Origin: Aeromicrobium flavum
GTDB lineage: Bacteria; Actinomycetota; Actinomycetes; Propionibacteriales; Nocardioidaceae
Assembly: GCF_007992115.1 (NCBI RefSeq)
Contig: NZ_BJZQ01000006.1
Span: forward strand, 62,001-126,000
DNA: 64,000 nucleotides
Direction: 5' to 3'
In this document: positions 24,840 through 34,980 of the stretch, piece by piece
How positions within the stretch are numbered: position 1 is the stretch's first letter
How the letters are laid out: the number at the start of each line of letters is the position of its first letter
The notes under the pieces: generated by a model
Told to the model about the DNA's origin: nothing
The model's database searches: none
Seen by the model: the letters and a program-made list of their open reading frames with translations, nothing else
Program-made: the position numbers and the translations under genes

Positions 24840-25730
24840 GTGCCCGTCGCCCCCTTCCCCGTCCGGGTCGCCGTCGCGGCGACCGCCCTGCTCGCCGTCG
24901 CCGGCGGCTGCTCCACCCCAGCCGACCCGTTCCAGGCGCCCAGCGGGCAGTACCTCGCGATCGGCGACTCCTACTCCGCCGGCTTCCGACCCTCGCTCGA
25001 CGGCGAGCCGCCCGCCACCACGAACGACGGATTCGCCTGGCAGGTGGCCGACGCCACGGGCCTGGAGCTCGTCAACGTGAGCTGCTCGGGAATCACCACC
25101 ACGGACTTCGTCTCGGGAAGGCCGTGCGCCGAGGACCTGCGCGGTGATGACGCCCCCGACCGTACGGACGGCTCCGAGGCGTCGACGGTGCTCGGCCACG
25201 TGGACCGGCACCCCGACGAGATCGAGCTCGTGACGGTCGTGCTCGGCACCAACGACCTGCGCCCGTGCACCTCGTTCGGCCCGCGGTGGCGGGAGTGCGT
25301 CGCCCGCGTGCTGCCCCGGGTGGAACGAGCGCTCGACCGGCTGCTCTCCGACCTGCGCGAGCGGCTCGGACCCTCGGTGCCGATCGTGGGCCTCACCTAT
25401 CCGGACGTGTGGGCCGCCGAGCCCGTCCGCGAACCGGATGCGCCCCGGTCGCCGCTCGTCACCGAGGCGTCGGTCGAGCTGTTCCGCGACCACCTGAACC
25501 CGATGCTGCGCCGGACGTACGCCGGGCACGGTGCGCGCTTCGCCGACGTCACCGAGGAGTTCGGCGGCTACCTGCCCGTGGAGCGCCGGACGACGGCGGG
25601 CGAGGTGCCGGCCCGAGCGGCCCTGATCTGCACGGAGACCTACTACTGCGCCCGTGACGACGGCCACCCGAACCCGCGCGGGCACGAGCGCATCGCCGAT
25701 CTCGTGCTGGAGACGCTCCGCCCCCGCTGA
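24840..25730 (+). CDS. SGNH/GDSL-family lipoprotein hydrolase
   Basis: About 296 residues from GTG. Signal peptide with lipobox-like AVAGGC (Cys24) suggests a lipoprotein. SGNH blocks: GDSYSAG (block I Ser), a Gly in VNVSCSG (block II), GTNDLR (block III Asn) and DDGHPNPRGHERI (block V Asp/His). The fold acts as esterase or lipase on extracellular ester substrates; actinobacterial relatives include secreted lipases. A Cys-rich middle (SCSG, RPC, CTSF) may hold disulfides. Confidence 0.87.
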   Translation: MPVAPFPVRVAVAATALLAVAGGCSTPADPFQAPSGQYLAIGDSYSAGFRPSLDGEPPATTNDGFAWQVADATGLELVNVSCSGITTTDFVSGRPCAEDLRGDDAPDRTDGSEASTVLGHVDRHPDEIELVTVVLGTNDLRPCTSFGPRWRECVARVLPRVERALDRLLSDLRERLGPSVPIVGLTYPDVWAAEPVREPDAPRSPLVTEASVELFRDHLNPMLRRTYAGHGARFADVTEEFGGYLPVERRTTAGEVPARAALICTETYYCARDDGHPNPRGHERIADLVLETLRPR

Positions 25731-25737
25731 CCGCGCC

Positions 25738-26802
25738 TCAGCCGGCCGACAGCCAGGCGCGCAGCCGGTCGAGCACGCGGTGCAGGTGCTCGACGGGAAC
25801 CTGCTCGTCGGCCTTGTGCGCGTACCGCGGGTCGCCGGGCCCGTAGTTCACCGCGGGCACGCCCAGCAGGGTGAACTTCGCGACGTCGGTCCACCCGAAC
25901 TTGGGTCCGACCTCGCCGCCGACGGCCTCGACGAACGCCGCCGCCGCAGGACGGTCGAGACCGGGCAGGGCACCCGGGGCGGAGTCGGTGACGGTGAGCT
26001 CGTGACCGGCGAAGACCTCGCGCAGGTGTGCCAGCGCCGCGTCCTCGTCGCGGTCGGGGGCGAAGCGGTAGTTCACGGTCAGGACGCCCTCGTCGGGGAT
26101 GACGTTGCCGCTCACTCCCCCGCGGATGCCCACCGCGTTCAGGCCCTCGCGGTAGGTCAGGCCGTCGATGTCGACCGTACGCGGCGCGTACCCGGCCAGC
26201 GTCGAGAGCGCGGGCGCGAGGTCGTGGATCGCGTTGTGCCCCATCCACGCGCGGGCCGAGTGGGCCCGCTCGCCGACCGTGCGGATCTCGACGCGCATCG
26301 TGCCCTGGCAGCCGGCCTCGACGCCGGCGTTCGAGGGCTCCATGAGGATGGCGAAGTCGCCGGCGAGCCAGTCGGGGTGCTCACGGGCGATCCGGCCGAG
26401 GCCGTTGTGGACGGCCGCGATCTCCTCGGCCTCGTAGAACACCCACGTGACGTCGCGGACCGGCTCCGCGAGCTCGGCGGCGAGGCGCAGCGCGATCGCC
26501 GCGCCGCCCTTCATGTCGCACGTGCCCAGGCCCCAGAGGGTGTCGCCCTCGAGGCGGGACGGGAGGTTGCCGTTGATCGGGACCGTGTCGAGGTGCCCGG
26601 CGATGACGACGCGCTCGTCGCGGCCGAGCTCGGTGCGGGCGATGATCGTGTGCCCGTCCCGGACGACCTCGAGGTGGGCGCACGCGCGCAGCGCCGCCTC
26701 GACCGCGTCGGCCAGCTCGGCCTCCTGCAGGCTCTCGGACGGCACGTCCACGAGCGCACGGGTCAGGGTGACGATGTCGGCGGTGAGGTCGAGGGAGGCC
26801 AT
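25738..26802 (-). CDS. dapE: Succinyl-diaminopimelate desuccinylase
   Basis: 354 residues. M20 peptidase motifs: GHLDTVPINGN (metal His and Asp), WGLGTCDMKGG (bridging Asp), YEAEEIA (catalytic and metal Glu) and MEPSNAGVEAG, with the late histidine in YAHKADEQV. Dimerisation domain between residues 175 and 285. It removes succinate from N-succinyl-LL-DAP in lysine and peptidoglycan precursor synthesis. ATG at 26802 is the likely start. Opposite strand to the ABC export operon. Confidence 0.92.
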   Translation of the reverse strand: MASLDLTADIVTLTRALVDVPSESLQEAELADAVEAALRACAHLEVVRDGHTIIARTELGRDERVVIAGHLDTVPINGNLPSRLEGDTLWGLGTCDMKGGAAIALRLAAELAEPVRDVTWVFYEAEEIAAVHNGLGRIAREHPDWLAGDFAILMEPSNAGVEAGCQGTMRVEIRTVGERAHSARAWMGHNAIHDLAPALSTLAGYAPRTVDIDGLTYREGLNAVGIRGGVSGNVIPDEGVLTVNYRFAPDRDEDAALAHLREVFAGHELTVTDSAPGALPGLDRPAAAAFVEAVGGEVGPKFGWTDVAKFTLLGVPAVNYGPGDPRYAHKADEQVPVEHLHRVLDRLRAWLSAG

Positions 26803-26861
26803 GCGTGGAACCCTAGCCCGATCCCTCCCCACTAGTGCGCATTGCGTGGTACCTTCCGGCG

Positions 26862-27875
26862 GTGACCTTCACCCGTACGTTCCGGCGGTTCGTCCTGCCG
26901 ACCGCCTGGCTGCTCATCGGCGCCACCATCGCCGTGAGCCTCGCCGTCCTCGCCTTCGGGGGCGGCGCCACCGGCGCCGAGGGTACCGAATCGCCCACGG
27001 CGGTCAGCCTCTCGCCCACGATCACGGTCGAGCGCGCCACGCTCGAGAACTCGCTCGAGATCGACGGCACGATCGTGATCGACCCCGCAGTGCCGGTGAA
27101 GGCCTCCGTCGACGGGACGCTGACCCACGTCCACGTCCCCAACGGCGCCAAGGTGTCGAAGGGCGACCCGCTGTTCGAGGTGCGCACGGTCGTGGAACCC
27201 GAGGTCGCTGCCGAGGACGAGGACGACGAGCCGGCCCCGCCCGTCGTGCGGTTCGTCGCGGTCACCGCGCCGGCCACCGGCCGGTTGGCGGCCTTCACCG
27301 GGAAGGTCGGCGACGAGGTCACCGGCGACGCGGCCATGGCCCGGATCAAGCGCTCCACCTTCACCGCACGCGGCACCGTGCCCGTCGTCGACCGGTACCG
27401 CCTGATGGACGCCCCCGACGAGGCCCGGGTCACGATCGACGGCGGACCCGAGCCCTTCACCTGCACCGACCTGCAGATCGCCGACGAGGGAGTCGAGAGT
27501 GCCGGTGGTGCCGAGGCCCCGGTCGAGGAGGGCGAGGAGCCCGAGTCCTCGTCCGCCGCCGAGGTGGTGTGCGACGTCCCGGAGGACGTCACCGTGTTCG
27601 ACGGCCTCGAGCTGAGCATGAGCATCGACGCCGGCTCGGCGCAGGACGCCCTCGTGGTCCCGGTCACCGCCGTGCGCGGTCTGCTGAAGCGGGGCACGGT
27701 CTGGGTGGTCGACGACTCCGGGAAGCAGACCGAGCGGCGCGTCCGGCTGGGGGTCAACGACGGCAAGAGCGTCGAGATCCTCAAGGGCCTGGAGGAGGGC
27801 GCCCAGATCCTGCAGTACGTACCCGGCTCCCCCACCGACGGCGACGTCGGCGGCGAGTCGGAAGCGGGCTACTGA
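26862..27875 (+). CDS. Membrane fusion (HlyD-like) subunit of ABC export system
   Basis: About 337 residues. One N-terminal membrane span (residues 10-35), then a long extracytoplasmic part with a lipoyl-like half-motif (VDGTLTHVHVPNGAKVSKGDP) and a C-terminal beta domain (AVRGLLKRGTVWVV, LEEGAQILQYVPG). An Asp/Glu-rich loop with two cysteines lies in the middle (residues 185-240). It joins the following ATPase and permease: the stop overlaps the ATPase start by one base. GTG at 26862 with taccttcc just upstream may be leaderless. Confidence 0.82.
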   Translation: MTFTRTFRRFVLPTAWLLIGATIAVSLAVLAFGGGATGAEGTESPTAVSLSPTITVERATLENSLEIDGTIVIDPAVPVKASVDGTLTHVHVPNGAKVSKGDPLFEVRTVVEPEVAAEDEDDEPAPPVVRFVAVTAPATGRLAAFTGKVGDEVTGDAAMARIKRSTFTARGTVPVVDRYRLMDAPDEARVTIDGGPEPFTCTDLQIADEGVESAGGAEAPVEEGEEPESSSAAEVVCDVPEDVTVFDGLELSMSIDAGSAQDALVVPVTAVRGLLKRGTVWVVDDSGKQTERRVRLGVNDGKSVEILKGLEEGAQILQYVPGSPTDGDVGGESEAGY

Positions 27876-28582
27876 TGGAGGACGCGCCGGTCGAGCTCGT
27901 CCGCCTGTCCGGCGTGGGGCGCACCGTCGTCCTCCCCGACGACGAGGACCTGACGATCCTGTCCGGCGTCGACCTGGTGGTGCACGGCGGCGACCACATC
28001 GGCATCGTCGGCCGCTCGGGCACCGGCAAGACGACCCTGCTCAACATGCTCGGCCTCCTCGACCGGCCGACGCACGGCACCATGGAGTGGGCCGGGCGCG
28101 ACGTCCGCCGGCTCTCCGGGCGCGCCACCGCCCACATCCGGGGCCGCGAGATCGGCTTCGTGTTCCAGCAGTTCAACCTGCTGCCCGGGCTCTCCGCGCT
28201 CGAGAACGTCATCGCGCCGCTGATGTACGCCTCCGGGCGCGAGTTCTGGTCGCGGCGGCGGATCGCGGCCGAGATGCTCGAGCGCGTGGGTCTGGCCGAG
28301 CGACTCGACAGCCGGCCGCAACACCTCTCCGGCGGCGAGCAGCAGCGGGTCGCCATCGCGCGCGCCCTCGTGCGATCGCCGCGGGTGGTGCTGGCCGACG
28401 AGCCCACCGGCGCGCTCGACGTCGAGACCGGCGCGCAGGTGATGACGCTGCTCGACGACGTCTCGCGCGACTCGGGCGCCGCGCTGATCACCATCACGCA
28501 CGATCCCGGCGTCGCGGCGATCGCCCGTCGCCGCTACCGGCTCGAGCACGGCGCCCTGCACCCGCTCGAGGCCGCCGCGTGA
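27875..28582 (+). CDS. ABC transporter ATP-binding protein (MacB/LolD type)
   Basis: 235 residues. Walker A GRSGTGKTT (near residue 48), Q-loop FQQFN, signature LSGGEQQ, Walker B VVLADEPTGALD and H-loop THDP are all complete. The LolD/MacB-type features (GEIGFVFQQF-like, EPTGALD) mark a mechanotransmission or export ABC rather than an importer. It overlaps its neighbours by 1 and 4 bases, forming one translational unit with the fusion protein and permease. Confidence 0.93.
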   Translation: MEDAPVELVRLSGVGRTVVLPDDEDLTILSGVDLVVHGGDHIGIVGRSGTGKTTLLNMLGLLDRPTHGTMEWAGRDVRRLSGRATAHIRGREIGFVFQQFNLLPGLSALENVIAPLMYASGREFWSRRRIAAEMLERVGLAERLDSRPQHLSGGEQQRVAIARALVRSPRVVLADEPTGALDVETGAQVMTLLDDVSRDSGAALITITHDPGVAAIARRRYRLEHGALHPLEAAA

Positions 28583-29808
28583 TCGGGCGGGTGCTGACCG
28601 GCTTCGCCGCCGCGGTCATCGAGGCCTGGCACGAACTGCGCATCCACAAGCTGCGGGTGCTGCTGTCCCTCGTGGGCGTCGGCGTCGCCGTGGCGGCGCT
28701 CAGCGGCACCGTGGCCGTCGCCGACATCGGCCAGCAGGCCCTGGTCGAGCAGTACGAGCGGGACGGCCGCCCGGCGATGCTCAACGTCTACGCGTACGAC
28801 CCCCAGGACGACACGGGGTCGGGTGCCTCCGCCGCCATCGTCCGGCCCGCCGTCGCGAAGGTGACGGAGCAGTTCCAGATCAGCCACGCCTCGATGGCGG
28901 GCAACACCCAGCTGCGGGCGAGCCGCGCCGACTTCACGAGCGACGTCGACCTCCTCGTGGTCGACCCGCCGTACGCCGTGATGCACCGGGTCGTCACCCG
29001 TCAGGGACGCTGGCTCGTGGACTCCGACGCGGCCAACCTCTCCCCCGCGATCGTGGTCGACCCGCGGCTGTTGAAGGACATGGGACTGGCCGAGGCGAGC
29101 CTGCCGGCCACGATCGACCTGAAGGGCGCCTCCACCACCGTGAGCGCCACGATCGTCGGGGTCACGGCGACGTCCGATCGCTACATGGAGTTCGGCCGCG
29201 CCTACCTGCTGGCCGACGCCTACGAGCACTGGTTCGGCGCGACCCAGCCGATGGCCGACGCCTCCTGGAAGATCTGGGTGCCGACCGACGGATCGGAGGA
29301 GCTGACCGAGGCGATACGCCGGTCGATCAACGCCGAGCTGCCCGGATTCGAGACCCAGGTCGACCGCAGCGACTACCTCGCCTGGGGCGGCAACGACGAC
29401 CTGGACTCGGTGAAGTGGGTCGTCGTCGCCGTCAGCTCGGTCATCCTGCTGCTCGGCGCCCTGAGCCTGCTGAACGTCTCGGTCATCACGATCCAGCAGC
29501 GGGTCCGTGAGATCGGCATCCGGCGCAGCTTCGGCGCCACGTCGGGCCGGGTGTTCTTCTCGGTCGTGATGGAGAGCATCGTCGCCACGTTCGTCGCCGG
29601 GCTCGTCGGCGTGATGATCGCGATCGCGCTGGTCAACGGCCCGTGGACCGCGAAGTACCTGCTCGAGGGCGTGGCCGACCCGCCGCCCTTCCCGATCTCG
29701 GCCGCGGTGCTCGGCATGGGCGTCTCGCTGCTCGTGGGCGCGCTGGCGGGCGTGCTGCCCGCGCTGGTCGCGGTGCGCGTGCGGATCGTCGACGCGATCC
29801 GCTTCTGA
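28579..29808 (+). CDS. ABC transporter permease (MacB/FtsX-like)
   Basis: 409 residues from a GTG overlapping the ATPase stop (GTGA). One N-terminal span (residues 25-47), a large extracytoplasmic MacB-like domain (about 50-270), then three C-terminal spans with the FtsX signature ITIQQRVREIGIRRSFGATSGRV. With the ATPase and fusion protein it forms a MacAB-like system; in a Gram-positive host it likely exports peptides or lipids or transmits force to envelope enzymes. Substrate unknown. Confidence 0.9.
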   Translation: MIGRVLTGFAAAVIEAWHELRIHKLRVLLSLVGVGVAVAALSGTVAVADIGQQALVEQYERDGRPAMLNVYAYDPQDDTGSGASAAIVRPAVAKVTEQFQISHASMAGNTQLRASRADFTSDVDLLVVDPPYAVMHRVVTRQGRWLVDSDAANLSPAIVVDPRLLKDMGLAEASLPATIDLKGASTTVSATIVGVTATSDRYMEFGRAYLLADAYEHWFGATQPMADASWKIWVPTDGSEELTEAIRRSINAELPGFETQVDRSDYLAWGGNDDLDSVKWVVVAVSSVILLLGALSLLNVSVITIQQRVREIGIRRSFGATSGRVFFSVVMESIVATFVAGLVGVMIAIALVNGPWTAKYLLEGVADPPPFPISAAVLGMGVSLLVGALAGVLPALVAVRVRIVDAIRF

Positions 29809-29812
29809 GTCC

Positions 29813-30475
29813 TCAGGCCTCGAAGACGCAGAACTCGTTGCCCTCGGGGTCGGCCATGACCGTCCAGCGACGGTCGTCGCCCTTCGGCAGCAGCACGGAG
29901 GCACCGCGGGCGACGAGGTCGTCGAGCGTCGCGTCACCGACGAGCGTCACGTCCCAGTGGACGCGGTTCTTGACCGTCTTGGGCTCGGGGACCCCGACGA
30001 AGTCGAACGACTCGGTCGGTGCGCCGGGGATGTCGTCGACCCACGTGTACTCGTCGTTCGTGCCGAGGGTGGCGCCGAAGACCTCGGCCCACCAGGTGCC
30101 GATCGCGAGGTGGTCGACCGCGTCGACGACGACGTCCTTCAGCCCTTCGGGTCGCCGGTCGCCCTCGAACACGCAGAACTCGTGGCCCTCGGGATCGAGG
30201 AACGTCGTCCAGCTGAACTGGCCGGGCTCGGTGAGTCGCGGGAGGTCCGAGAACGGCGCCAGGTCGCGGGCCATGAGGTCGAGGTGGACCCGGTTCTTGA
30301 CGGCCTTGGGCGGCGCGGGGTTGAGCCAGATCGTGTCGCGGGGCGACGCGCCGCGCAGCACGGCGCCCTCGTCGTCGACCTCCCCCCGGAGGTGCAGCCA
30401 GCGACCCCATCGCTCGGCGGCGGCCGCCGGGTCCTCGACGTCGATCACCAGGTCCTTGAACGCCACGAGTGCCAT
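29813..30475 (-). CDS. VOC (glyoxalase/bleomycin resistance) family protein, two domains
   Basis: 220 residues with two tandem glyoxalase-like halves: NRVHLDL to FLDPEGHEFCVFEGD, and NRVHWDV to MADPEGNEFCVFEA. The repeated PEGHEFCVF/PEGNEFCVF gives the conserved Glu of each half. Related actinobacterial VOC proteins have no assigned reaction. Convergent with the ABC permease 4 bases away. Confidence 0.85.
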   Translation of the reverse strand: MALVAFKDLVIDVEDPAAAAERWGRWLHLRGEVDDEGAVLRGASPRDTIWLNPAPPKAVKNRVHLDLMARDLAPFSDLPRLTEPGQFSWTTFLDPEGHEFCVFEGDRRPEGLKDVVVDAVDHLAIGTWWAEVFGATLGTNDEYTWVDDIPGAPTESFDFVGVPEPKTVKNRVHWDVTLVGDATLDDLVARGASVLLPKGDDRRWTVMADPEGNEFCVFEA

Positions 30476-30514
30476 GCGCCCACGGTAGGGCGGGCCCGGC
30501 CCGCCGTCACCCCG

Positions 30515-31129
30515 TCAGGCGCTGAGGACCGACGCGACGGTGGGCGCGATCGCCCGCAGAGCACGGCCCCGGTGGCTGATCGCGTCCTTGTCCTCGCGCG
30601 ACAGCTCGGCGGTCGAGACGTCGTACCCGTCGGCGGCGAACAGCGGGTCGTACCCGAAGCCACCCTCGCCGCGCTCGGCGCGCAGGACCCGTCCCGGCAT
30701 CTCGCCGACCTCGACGACCTCGGTGCCGTCGGGCAGCACGAACGCCATCGCGCACCGGAACACGGCGCCGCGGCGCTCGTCCGGCACGTCGGCCAGCTGG
30801 GCCAGCAGCAGCCGGTTGTTGGCGGCGTCACCACCTTGGTCCTTCGGCACGCCCGACCACCGTGCCGAGAGCACGCCCGGCATGCCGTTGAGCGCGTCGA
30901 CGCAGATGCCGGAGTCGTCGGCCAGGGCCGGCAGGCCCGTGACCCGGGCGGCCGAGCGGGCCTTGATCAGGGCGTTGCCCTCGAAAGTCGGCTCGGTCTC
31001 GGCGGGCTCGTCGTAGGGCTCGACGTCGGCCAGGCCCAGCACCTCGACCCCGGGCACGAGCGGCTCGAGGATGCGGCGCAGCTCGTCGAGCTTCTTGGCG
31101 TTGCCGGACGCCAGGACGACGCGGCTCAC
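30515..31129 (-). CDS. rdgB: Non-canonical purine NTP pyrophosphatase (RdgB/HAM1)
   Basis: 204 residues from [13 protein letters not shown] opens the nucleotide-binding loop, [22 protein letters not shown] is the family signature around residue 70, and FGYDPLF and SHRGRALRA complete the active site. It hydrolyses dITP, XTP and ITP to clear damaged precursors. Its GTG overlaps the rph stop (GTGA), the usual rph-rdgB arrangement in actinobacteria (Rv1340-Rv1341). Confidence 0.95.
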   Translation of the reverse strand: MSRVVLASGNAKKLDELRRILEPLVPGVEVLGLADVEPYDEPAETEPTFEGNALIKARSAARVTGLPALADDSGICVDALNGMPGVLSARWSGVPKDQGGDAANNRLLLAQLADVPDERRGAVFRCAMAFVLPDGTEVVEVGEMPGRVLRAERGEGGFGYDPLFAADGYDVSTAELSREDKDAISHRGRALRAIAPTVASVLSA

Positions 31130-31845
31130 CCGGCCAGGGCCTCACGCTGCAGCCGGGTCAGGTCGGCGCAGCCCTTCTCGGCCAGCCCGAGCAGGGCGTC
31201 GAGCTCGGCACGGTCGAACGGGGCGCCCTCGGCGGTGCCCTGCACCTCGATGAACGTCCCCGAGCCGGTCATCACGACGTTCATGTCGGTCTCGGCGCGC
31301 ACGTCCTCGACGTACGGCAGGTCGAGCATCGGGACGCCGTCGATGATGCCGACGCTGACGGCGGCGATCGAGTCGACGAGCGGGTCGCCCTTCACGGCAC
31401 CCTGTTGCTTGAGGTGGGCGATCGCGTCGACGAGTGCCACGTAGGCGCCGGTGATCGCGGCGGTGCGGGTGCCGCCGTCGGCCTGCAGGACGTCGCAGTC
31501 GATGGCGATCGTGTTCTCGCCCAGCTTCGACAGGTCGACCGCGGCGCGCAGCGACCGGCCGATGAGGCGGCTGATCTCGTGCGTGCGGCCGCCGACCTTG
31601 CCCTTCACGGACTCGCGGGCGGAGCGGTCGTGGGTGGCCTGCGGCAGCATCGCGTACTCGGCGGTGAGCCAGCCCTGGCCCGAGCCCTTGCGCCACCGCG
31701 GCACGCCCTCGGTGGCCGCCACGGCGCACAGCACCCGGGTCTTGCCGAACTCGATCAGGCACGACCCGGCGGCGTGGTCGAGCCAGCCTCGGGTGATGGT
31801 GATCGGTCGGAGCTCGTCGGGGGTCCTGCCGTCCTCGCGCGTCAT
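31126..31845 (-). CDS. rph: Ribonuclease PH
   Basis: 239 residues. RNase PH landmarks: [29 protein letters not shown] (substrate Arg and Lys), [19 protein letters not shown] and [16 protein letters not shown]. It trims tRNA 3' ends by phosphorolysis. Its ATG abuts a 44-base hairpin, so its only Shine-Dalgarno-like sequence (ggtgggg) is within the 3' arm of that stem. Cotranslated with rdgB through a GTGA overlap. Confidence 0.95.
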   Translation of the reverse strand: MTREDGRTPDELRPITITRGWLDHAAGSCLIEFGKTRVLCAVAATEGVPRWRKGSGQGWLTAEYAMLPQATHDRSARESVKGKVGGRTHEISRLIGRSLRAAVDLSKLGENTIAIDCDVLQADGGTRTAAITGAYVALVDAIAHLKQQGAVKGDPLVDSIAAVSVGIIDGVPMLDLPYVEDVRAETDMNVVMTGSGTFIEVQGTAEGAPFDRAELDALLGLAEKGCADLTRLQREALAG

Positions 31846-31889
31846 GGCCCCACCGTATCCGCGGGAGGACCCGCGGCCACGGTGGGGCC
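31846..31889 (-). promoter_or_regulatory. SD-sequestering hairpin directly upstream of rph (also possible terminator of the M6 protease gene)
   Basis: On the minus strand ggccccaccgt pairs with acggtggggcc (11 bases), then a 2x2 internal loop and a second perfect 7-base stem ccgcggg/cccgcgg with a tcct loop. The ATG of rph follows the last base of the stem. Twenty bases upstream the protease gene ends, so it could also end that transcript, but no U-run is present. Confidence 0.65.
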
Positions 31890-31909
31890 GATGACGCTGA
31901 CGGAGAGGC

Positions 31910-34099
31910 TCAGCGACCGCCGGGCTGGACGGCGCCGTTGACGGTCAGCGTGTACGGCGCGTACTGCTGCACCATCTCGGTCGACTCGTCGTAGGCGACG
32001 ATCGCGACGACCTGCTTGGCCGGGCGCAGCTTGATCAGCGACCACTTGTCGACCGTGAACGAGCTCTTGCCGTCCCACGCCACCTGGGCGACGTAGGGCT
32101 TCTTGCCCGGTCGGAGGCCGACCAGCTTGACGTGCCAGTTCTCGACGGGCGTCGGACGGATCTGCGTCGGCGACTTGAAGTCACCGAGGTCGGAGCCGTC
32201 GCTGATCGTCGTGCCGCCGATGGCGACGTTGTCGATCTTGAGGCCGCCCTCGTTCACGCCACCGTCGGAGATGTACCGGAACGACAGCAGGATCTGCTGA
32301 CCGGCGTACGCCGACAGGTCGAACGTGTGCTGCTCGAAGCCGTCGGTGGCGCCGTTGAGGGACGGGCCCTGCGGTCCCGCGACCGTCTTGTCACCGGCGA
32401 TCGACGTGTACGTCGCGCCGCCGTCGGTCGAGACCTGGACGTAGCCGTAGTCGTAGCCCTCCTCGGCGCCGTACTTGGCGTCGAGGGTGAGCGTGGCGTT
32501 CGTGGCCGGCACGGTCACCGGGGTGACCGCTGAGACGTCGAGGCTGTTGGCGTCGCCCGAGAACAGCACGGCATCGCCGGGCCGGTCGGGATCGTTCGTG
32601 ACGGTCGACCACTTCAGCGGCTGCTCGGGCAGCGTGGTGGCGCCCTTGAACGTGACCTTGCGCAGCTTCGCCCCCGTGACGGCCTTGCCACCGACCTTCA
32701 GCGGCACGTAGTCGGCACCGTTGGGCGCGGCGCCCGGCGTCTCGTACGCGGCCGGGTTGGCCAGGTTCACCGTCGAGCGCAGGCTCGGCGAGGTCACCGC
32801 GGCCTTCTTGGCGCCGACCAGCGTCGCCTTCTTCGCATCGCCGAGGATCTTGTCCAGCAGGGTCATCGACTGGAAGTCGTGGAAGACCGTGCGCCAGCTC
32901 TTGCCCTCGGCGGCCAGCTGCTTCTTGATCGCCGCAATGCCCTGGGCCTCGCCGTCACGGTGCAGTGCCGAGATGAAGTCCTGGCCGAACTTGTCGTACA
33001 GGTACAGCATCAGCTGGTACGCGTGGCCGTAGTCGGCCAGCACGCCCGAGGAGGTCTTGCCCTCGTCCCACAGGTTGAAGGAGTTCTCGGGGCCGCCGCA
33101 GTCGCGCGGGGTGGTGTTGTAGTCCGTCCGCACCGTGCCGAAGCCCTGGAAGCAGTACAGGTGGCTGTCGGCCTCGGGCTGGTCGACGGTCTTGGTGCCG
33201 TCGACGTAGCCCACGAGCGTCTGCGCGAAGTCCGACAGGCCCTCGTTGACGCCGATGGTCTCGTTCGGGTCGGTGTAGTACTGCAGCAGGTGCTGGTACT
33301 CGTGCGCGAACGTGCCCTCGTAGAGGCGGGGGCGCGCCGGGCGGCTCGTGCAGAGGTCGTCGGTCGCCTCGTCGACCGGGTTGGCACCGGTGCGGTGCGC
33401 CCAGTCGTACGCGTCGATCGTCATGACGTTGCGGTCCATGTACTCGTTGAACGCCGACGAGAAGAACCCGGCGATGTACGTCGGGGCCGCCGGGAAGTCG
33501 TAGAAGTTGTCGTCGCGGACGTTGTCGACCAGCGTCACGATCTTGTCGCCGCCACCGGTGAAGTCACCCTCGATGAGGGCCTTGGAGCCGTCCCGTGCGG
33601 GCGCCGTGCTGAAGGCCGCGGCCTCCTTGGGGTAGATGTTCGTGTCGAACTCCTGCACCAGGCCGTTGACCTGGGCGTCGGTGACGACGGTGGCCGCGGC
33701 GCCGCGGCAGTCGTCCGCGGGGAACGCGGTGTCGTTGGCCACCCACACCTCGATGTGGTCGCCGACGCCGCGCAGCGTGAACTCCTTGTAGTAGGCGCCG
33801 CCCTCGATGTCGTCGAGCGCGAGCCACTCGCGCACGGTGCCGACGGCGGGCGTGACCGCGGCCGGCGCGACGCTGCGGCTCTGGGAGCGCTTCTGGGCCT
33901 TGAACTGCTGCGGGGCCTGGACCTTCTTGCCCTCGACCGTGAGGTCCTTCAGCTCGAGGTCGGGATGGAACGGCCGCGGGTCGGCGGCCTTCGTGGTCGA
34001 CGGCGCGGCCGACGCCGTGGTGCCGGCGATGGCGGGTGCCGTCAGCGCCGAGGCCGCGAGTGCCGCGGCCACGGCGAGTGGCTTCCAAGAGATCGTCAC
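31910..34099 (-). CDS. Secreted zinc metalloprotease, M6/immune inhibitor A-like
   Basis: 729 residues from GTG with aggagagg upstream. Sec signal peptide ([25 protein letters not shown]), prosegment, and a protease core with [10 protein letters not shown] (HExxH zinc site, near residue 270) and the third-ligand segment [10 protein letters not shown] jelly-roll-like domain follows (residues 490-640, [17 protein letters not shown]) and a C-terminal beta region. Related to InhA-type M6 proteases that digest extracellular proteins. Monocistronic; no dedicated secretion gene nearby. Confidence 0.85.
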   Translation of the reverse strand: MTISWKPLAVAAALAASALTAPAIAGTTASAAPSTTKAADPRPFHPDLELKDLTVEGKKVQAPQQFKAQKRSQSRSVAPAAVTPAVGTVREWLALDDIEGGAYYKEFTLRGVGDHIEVWVANDTAFPADDCRGAAATVVTDAQVNGLVQEFDTNIYPKEAAAFSTAPARDGSKALIEGDFTGGGDKIVTLVDNVRDDNFYDFPAAPTYIAGFFSSAFNEYMDRNVMTIDAYDWAHRTGANPVDEATDDLCTSRPARPRLYEGTFAHEYQHLLQYYTDPNETIGVNEGLSDFAQTLVGYVDGTKTVDQPEADSHLYCFQGFGTVRTDYNTTPRDCGGPENSFNLWDEGKTSSGVLADYGHAYQLMLYLYDKFGQDFISALHRDGEAQGIAAIKKQLAAEGKSWRTVFHDFQSMTLLDKILGDAKKATLVGAKKAAVTSPSLRSTVNLANPAAYETPGAAPNGADYVPLKVGGKAVTGAKLRKVTFKGATTLPEQPLKWSTVTNDPDRPGDAVLFSGDANSLDVSAVTPVTVPATNATLTLDAKYGAEEGYDYGYVQVSTDGGATYTSIAGDKTVAGPQGPSLNGATDGFEQHTFDLSAYAGQQILLSFRYISDGGVNEGGLKIDNVAIGGTTISDGSDLGDFKSPTQIRPTPVENWHVKLVGLRPGKKPYVAQVAWDGKSSFTVDKWSLIKLRPAKQVVAIVAYDESTEMVQQYAPYTLTVNGAVQPGGR

Positions 34100-34218
34100 G
34101 ATCTACCTCTCCTGGCACCCCGTCCCCCCGGACATTCGCCGCCGCACCTGGTGCGCGGGGCGCTGGGCACCGAGAGTCATACAACCGCGCGTGGACCCCG
34201 GGGGCAATGGGACGGGTG

Positions 34219-34980
34219 TTACAACTCGACTACGTCGCCCGCCCGCACGAGCCGGTAGTCGCCGTCGTAGACGGTCGTGAGGTCGGCCTCGACCTCGTCG
34301 CGGTCGGTCCACGGCGGGATGTGCGTGAGCAGCAGCCGGCCCACGCGGGCGGCAGCGGCGATGTGCCCGGCCTCGGCCCCCGTGAGGTGCAGGTCGGGCG
34401 GGTTGTCGGCCGACTCGACGAACGACGCCTCACACAGGAAGACGTCGGCGCCCTCGGCGAACCGCTCCAGCCGTGGGTCGGGTCCCGTGTCGCCGGAGTA
34501 CACCAGCGAGCGGCCGTCGGCCTCGACCCGGATGGCGTAGGCCTCGACCGGGTGGGGCGTGCGCATCGCACGCAGCGTGAACGGCCCGACCGTGGCCGCG
34601 AACCCGTCGGTGACGTCGCGGAACTCGAACGGCAGCGTCATCCCGTTGGGCGCCGTCGTGCCGTAGGCGTTGGAGAGCTGCCAGTCGCTGCCGGCCGGGG
34701 CGTAGACCGGCAGCCGGGGCGGCGGGCCCGCGGGGTGGTACTTGCGCACGACGTAGAGGCCGCTCATGTCGAAGCAGTGGTCGGGGTGCAGGTGCGACAG
34801 GCTGATCGCGTCGATGTCGCGCAGGTCGATGTGGTCCTGCAGCGGACCGAGCGAGCCGGAGCCGAGGTCGAGCAGCAGCCGGAACGTGCGTCCCTCGAAC
34901 GGCGCCTCGACCAGGTAGCAGCTGGCGGCGGAGTCGGGCCCCGGGAACGATCCGGAGCACCCCACGATCGTGAGCCTCAC
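34219..34980 (-). CDS. Metallo-beta-lactamase-fold hydrolase (Rv1339-like)
   Basis: 253 residues from [23 protein letters not shown] start, metal site SHLHPDH near residue 66, later ligands in YSGDTGPD and LTHIPPW. The family includes actinobacterial Rv1339, reported as a class of cAMP phosphodiesterase, and RNase Z-like proteins. The start overlaps the murI stop (GTGA), the conserved murI-MBL pairing. Exact substrate here inferred. Confidence 0.88.
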   Translation of the reverse strand: MRLTIVGCSGSFPGPDSAASCYLVEAPFEGRTFRLLLDLGSGSLGPLQDHIDLRDIDAISLSHLHPDHCFDMSGLYVVRKYHPAGPPPRLPVYAPAGSDWQLSNAYGTTAPNGMTLPFEFRDVTDGFAATVGPFTLRAMRTPHPVEAYAIRVEADGRSLVYSGDTGPDPRLERFAEGADVFLCEASFVESADNPPDLHLTGAEAGHIAAAARVGRLLLTHIPPWTDRDEVEADLTTVYDGDYRLVRAGDVVEL

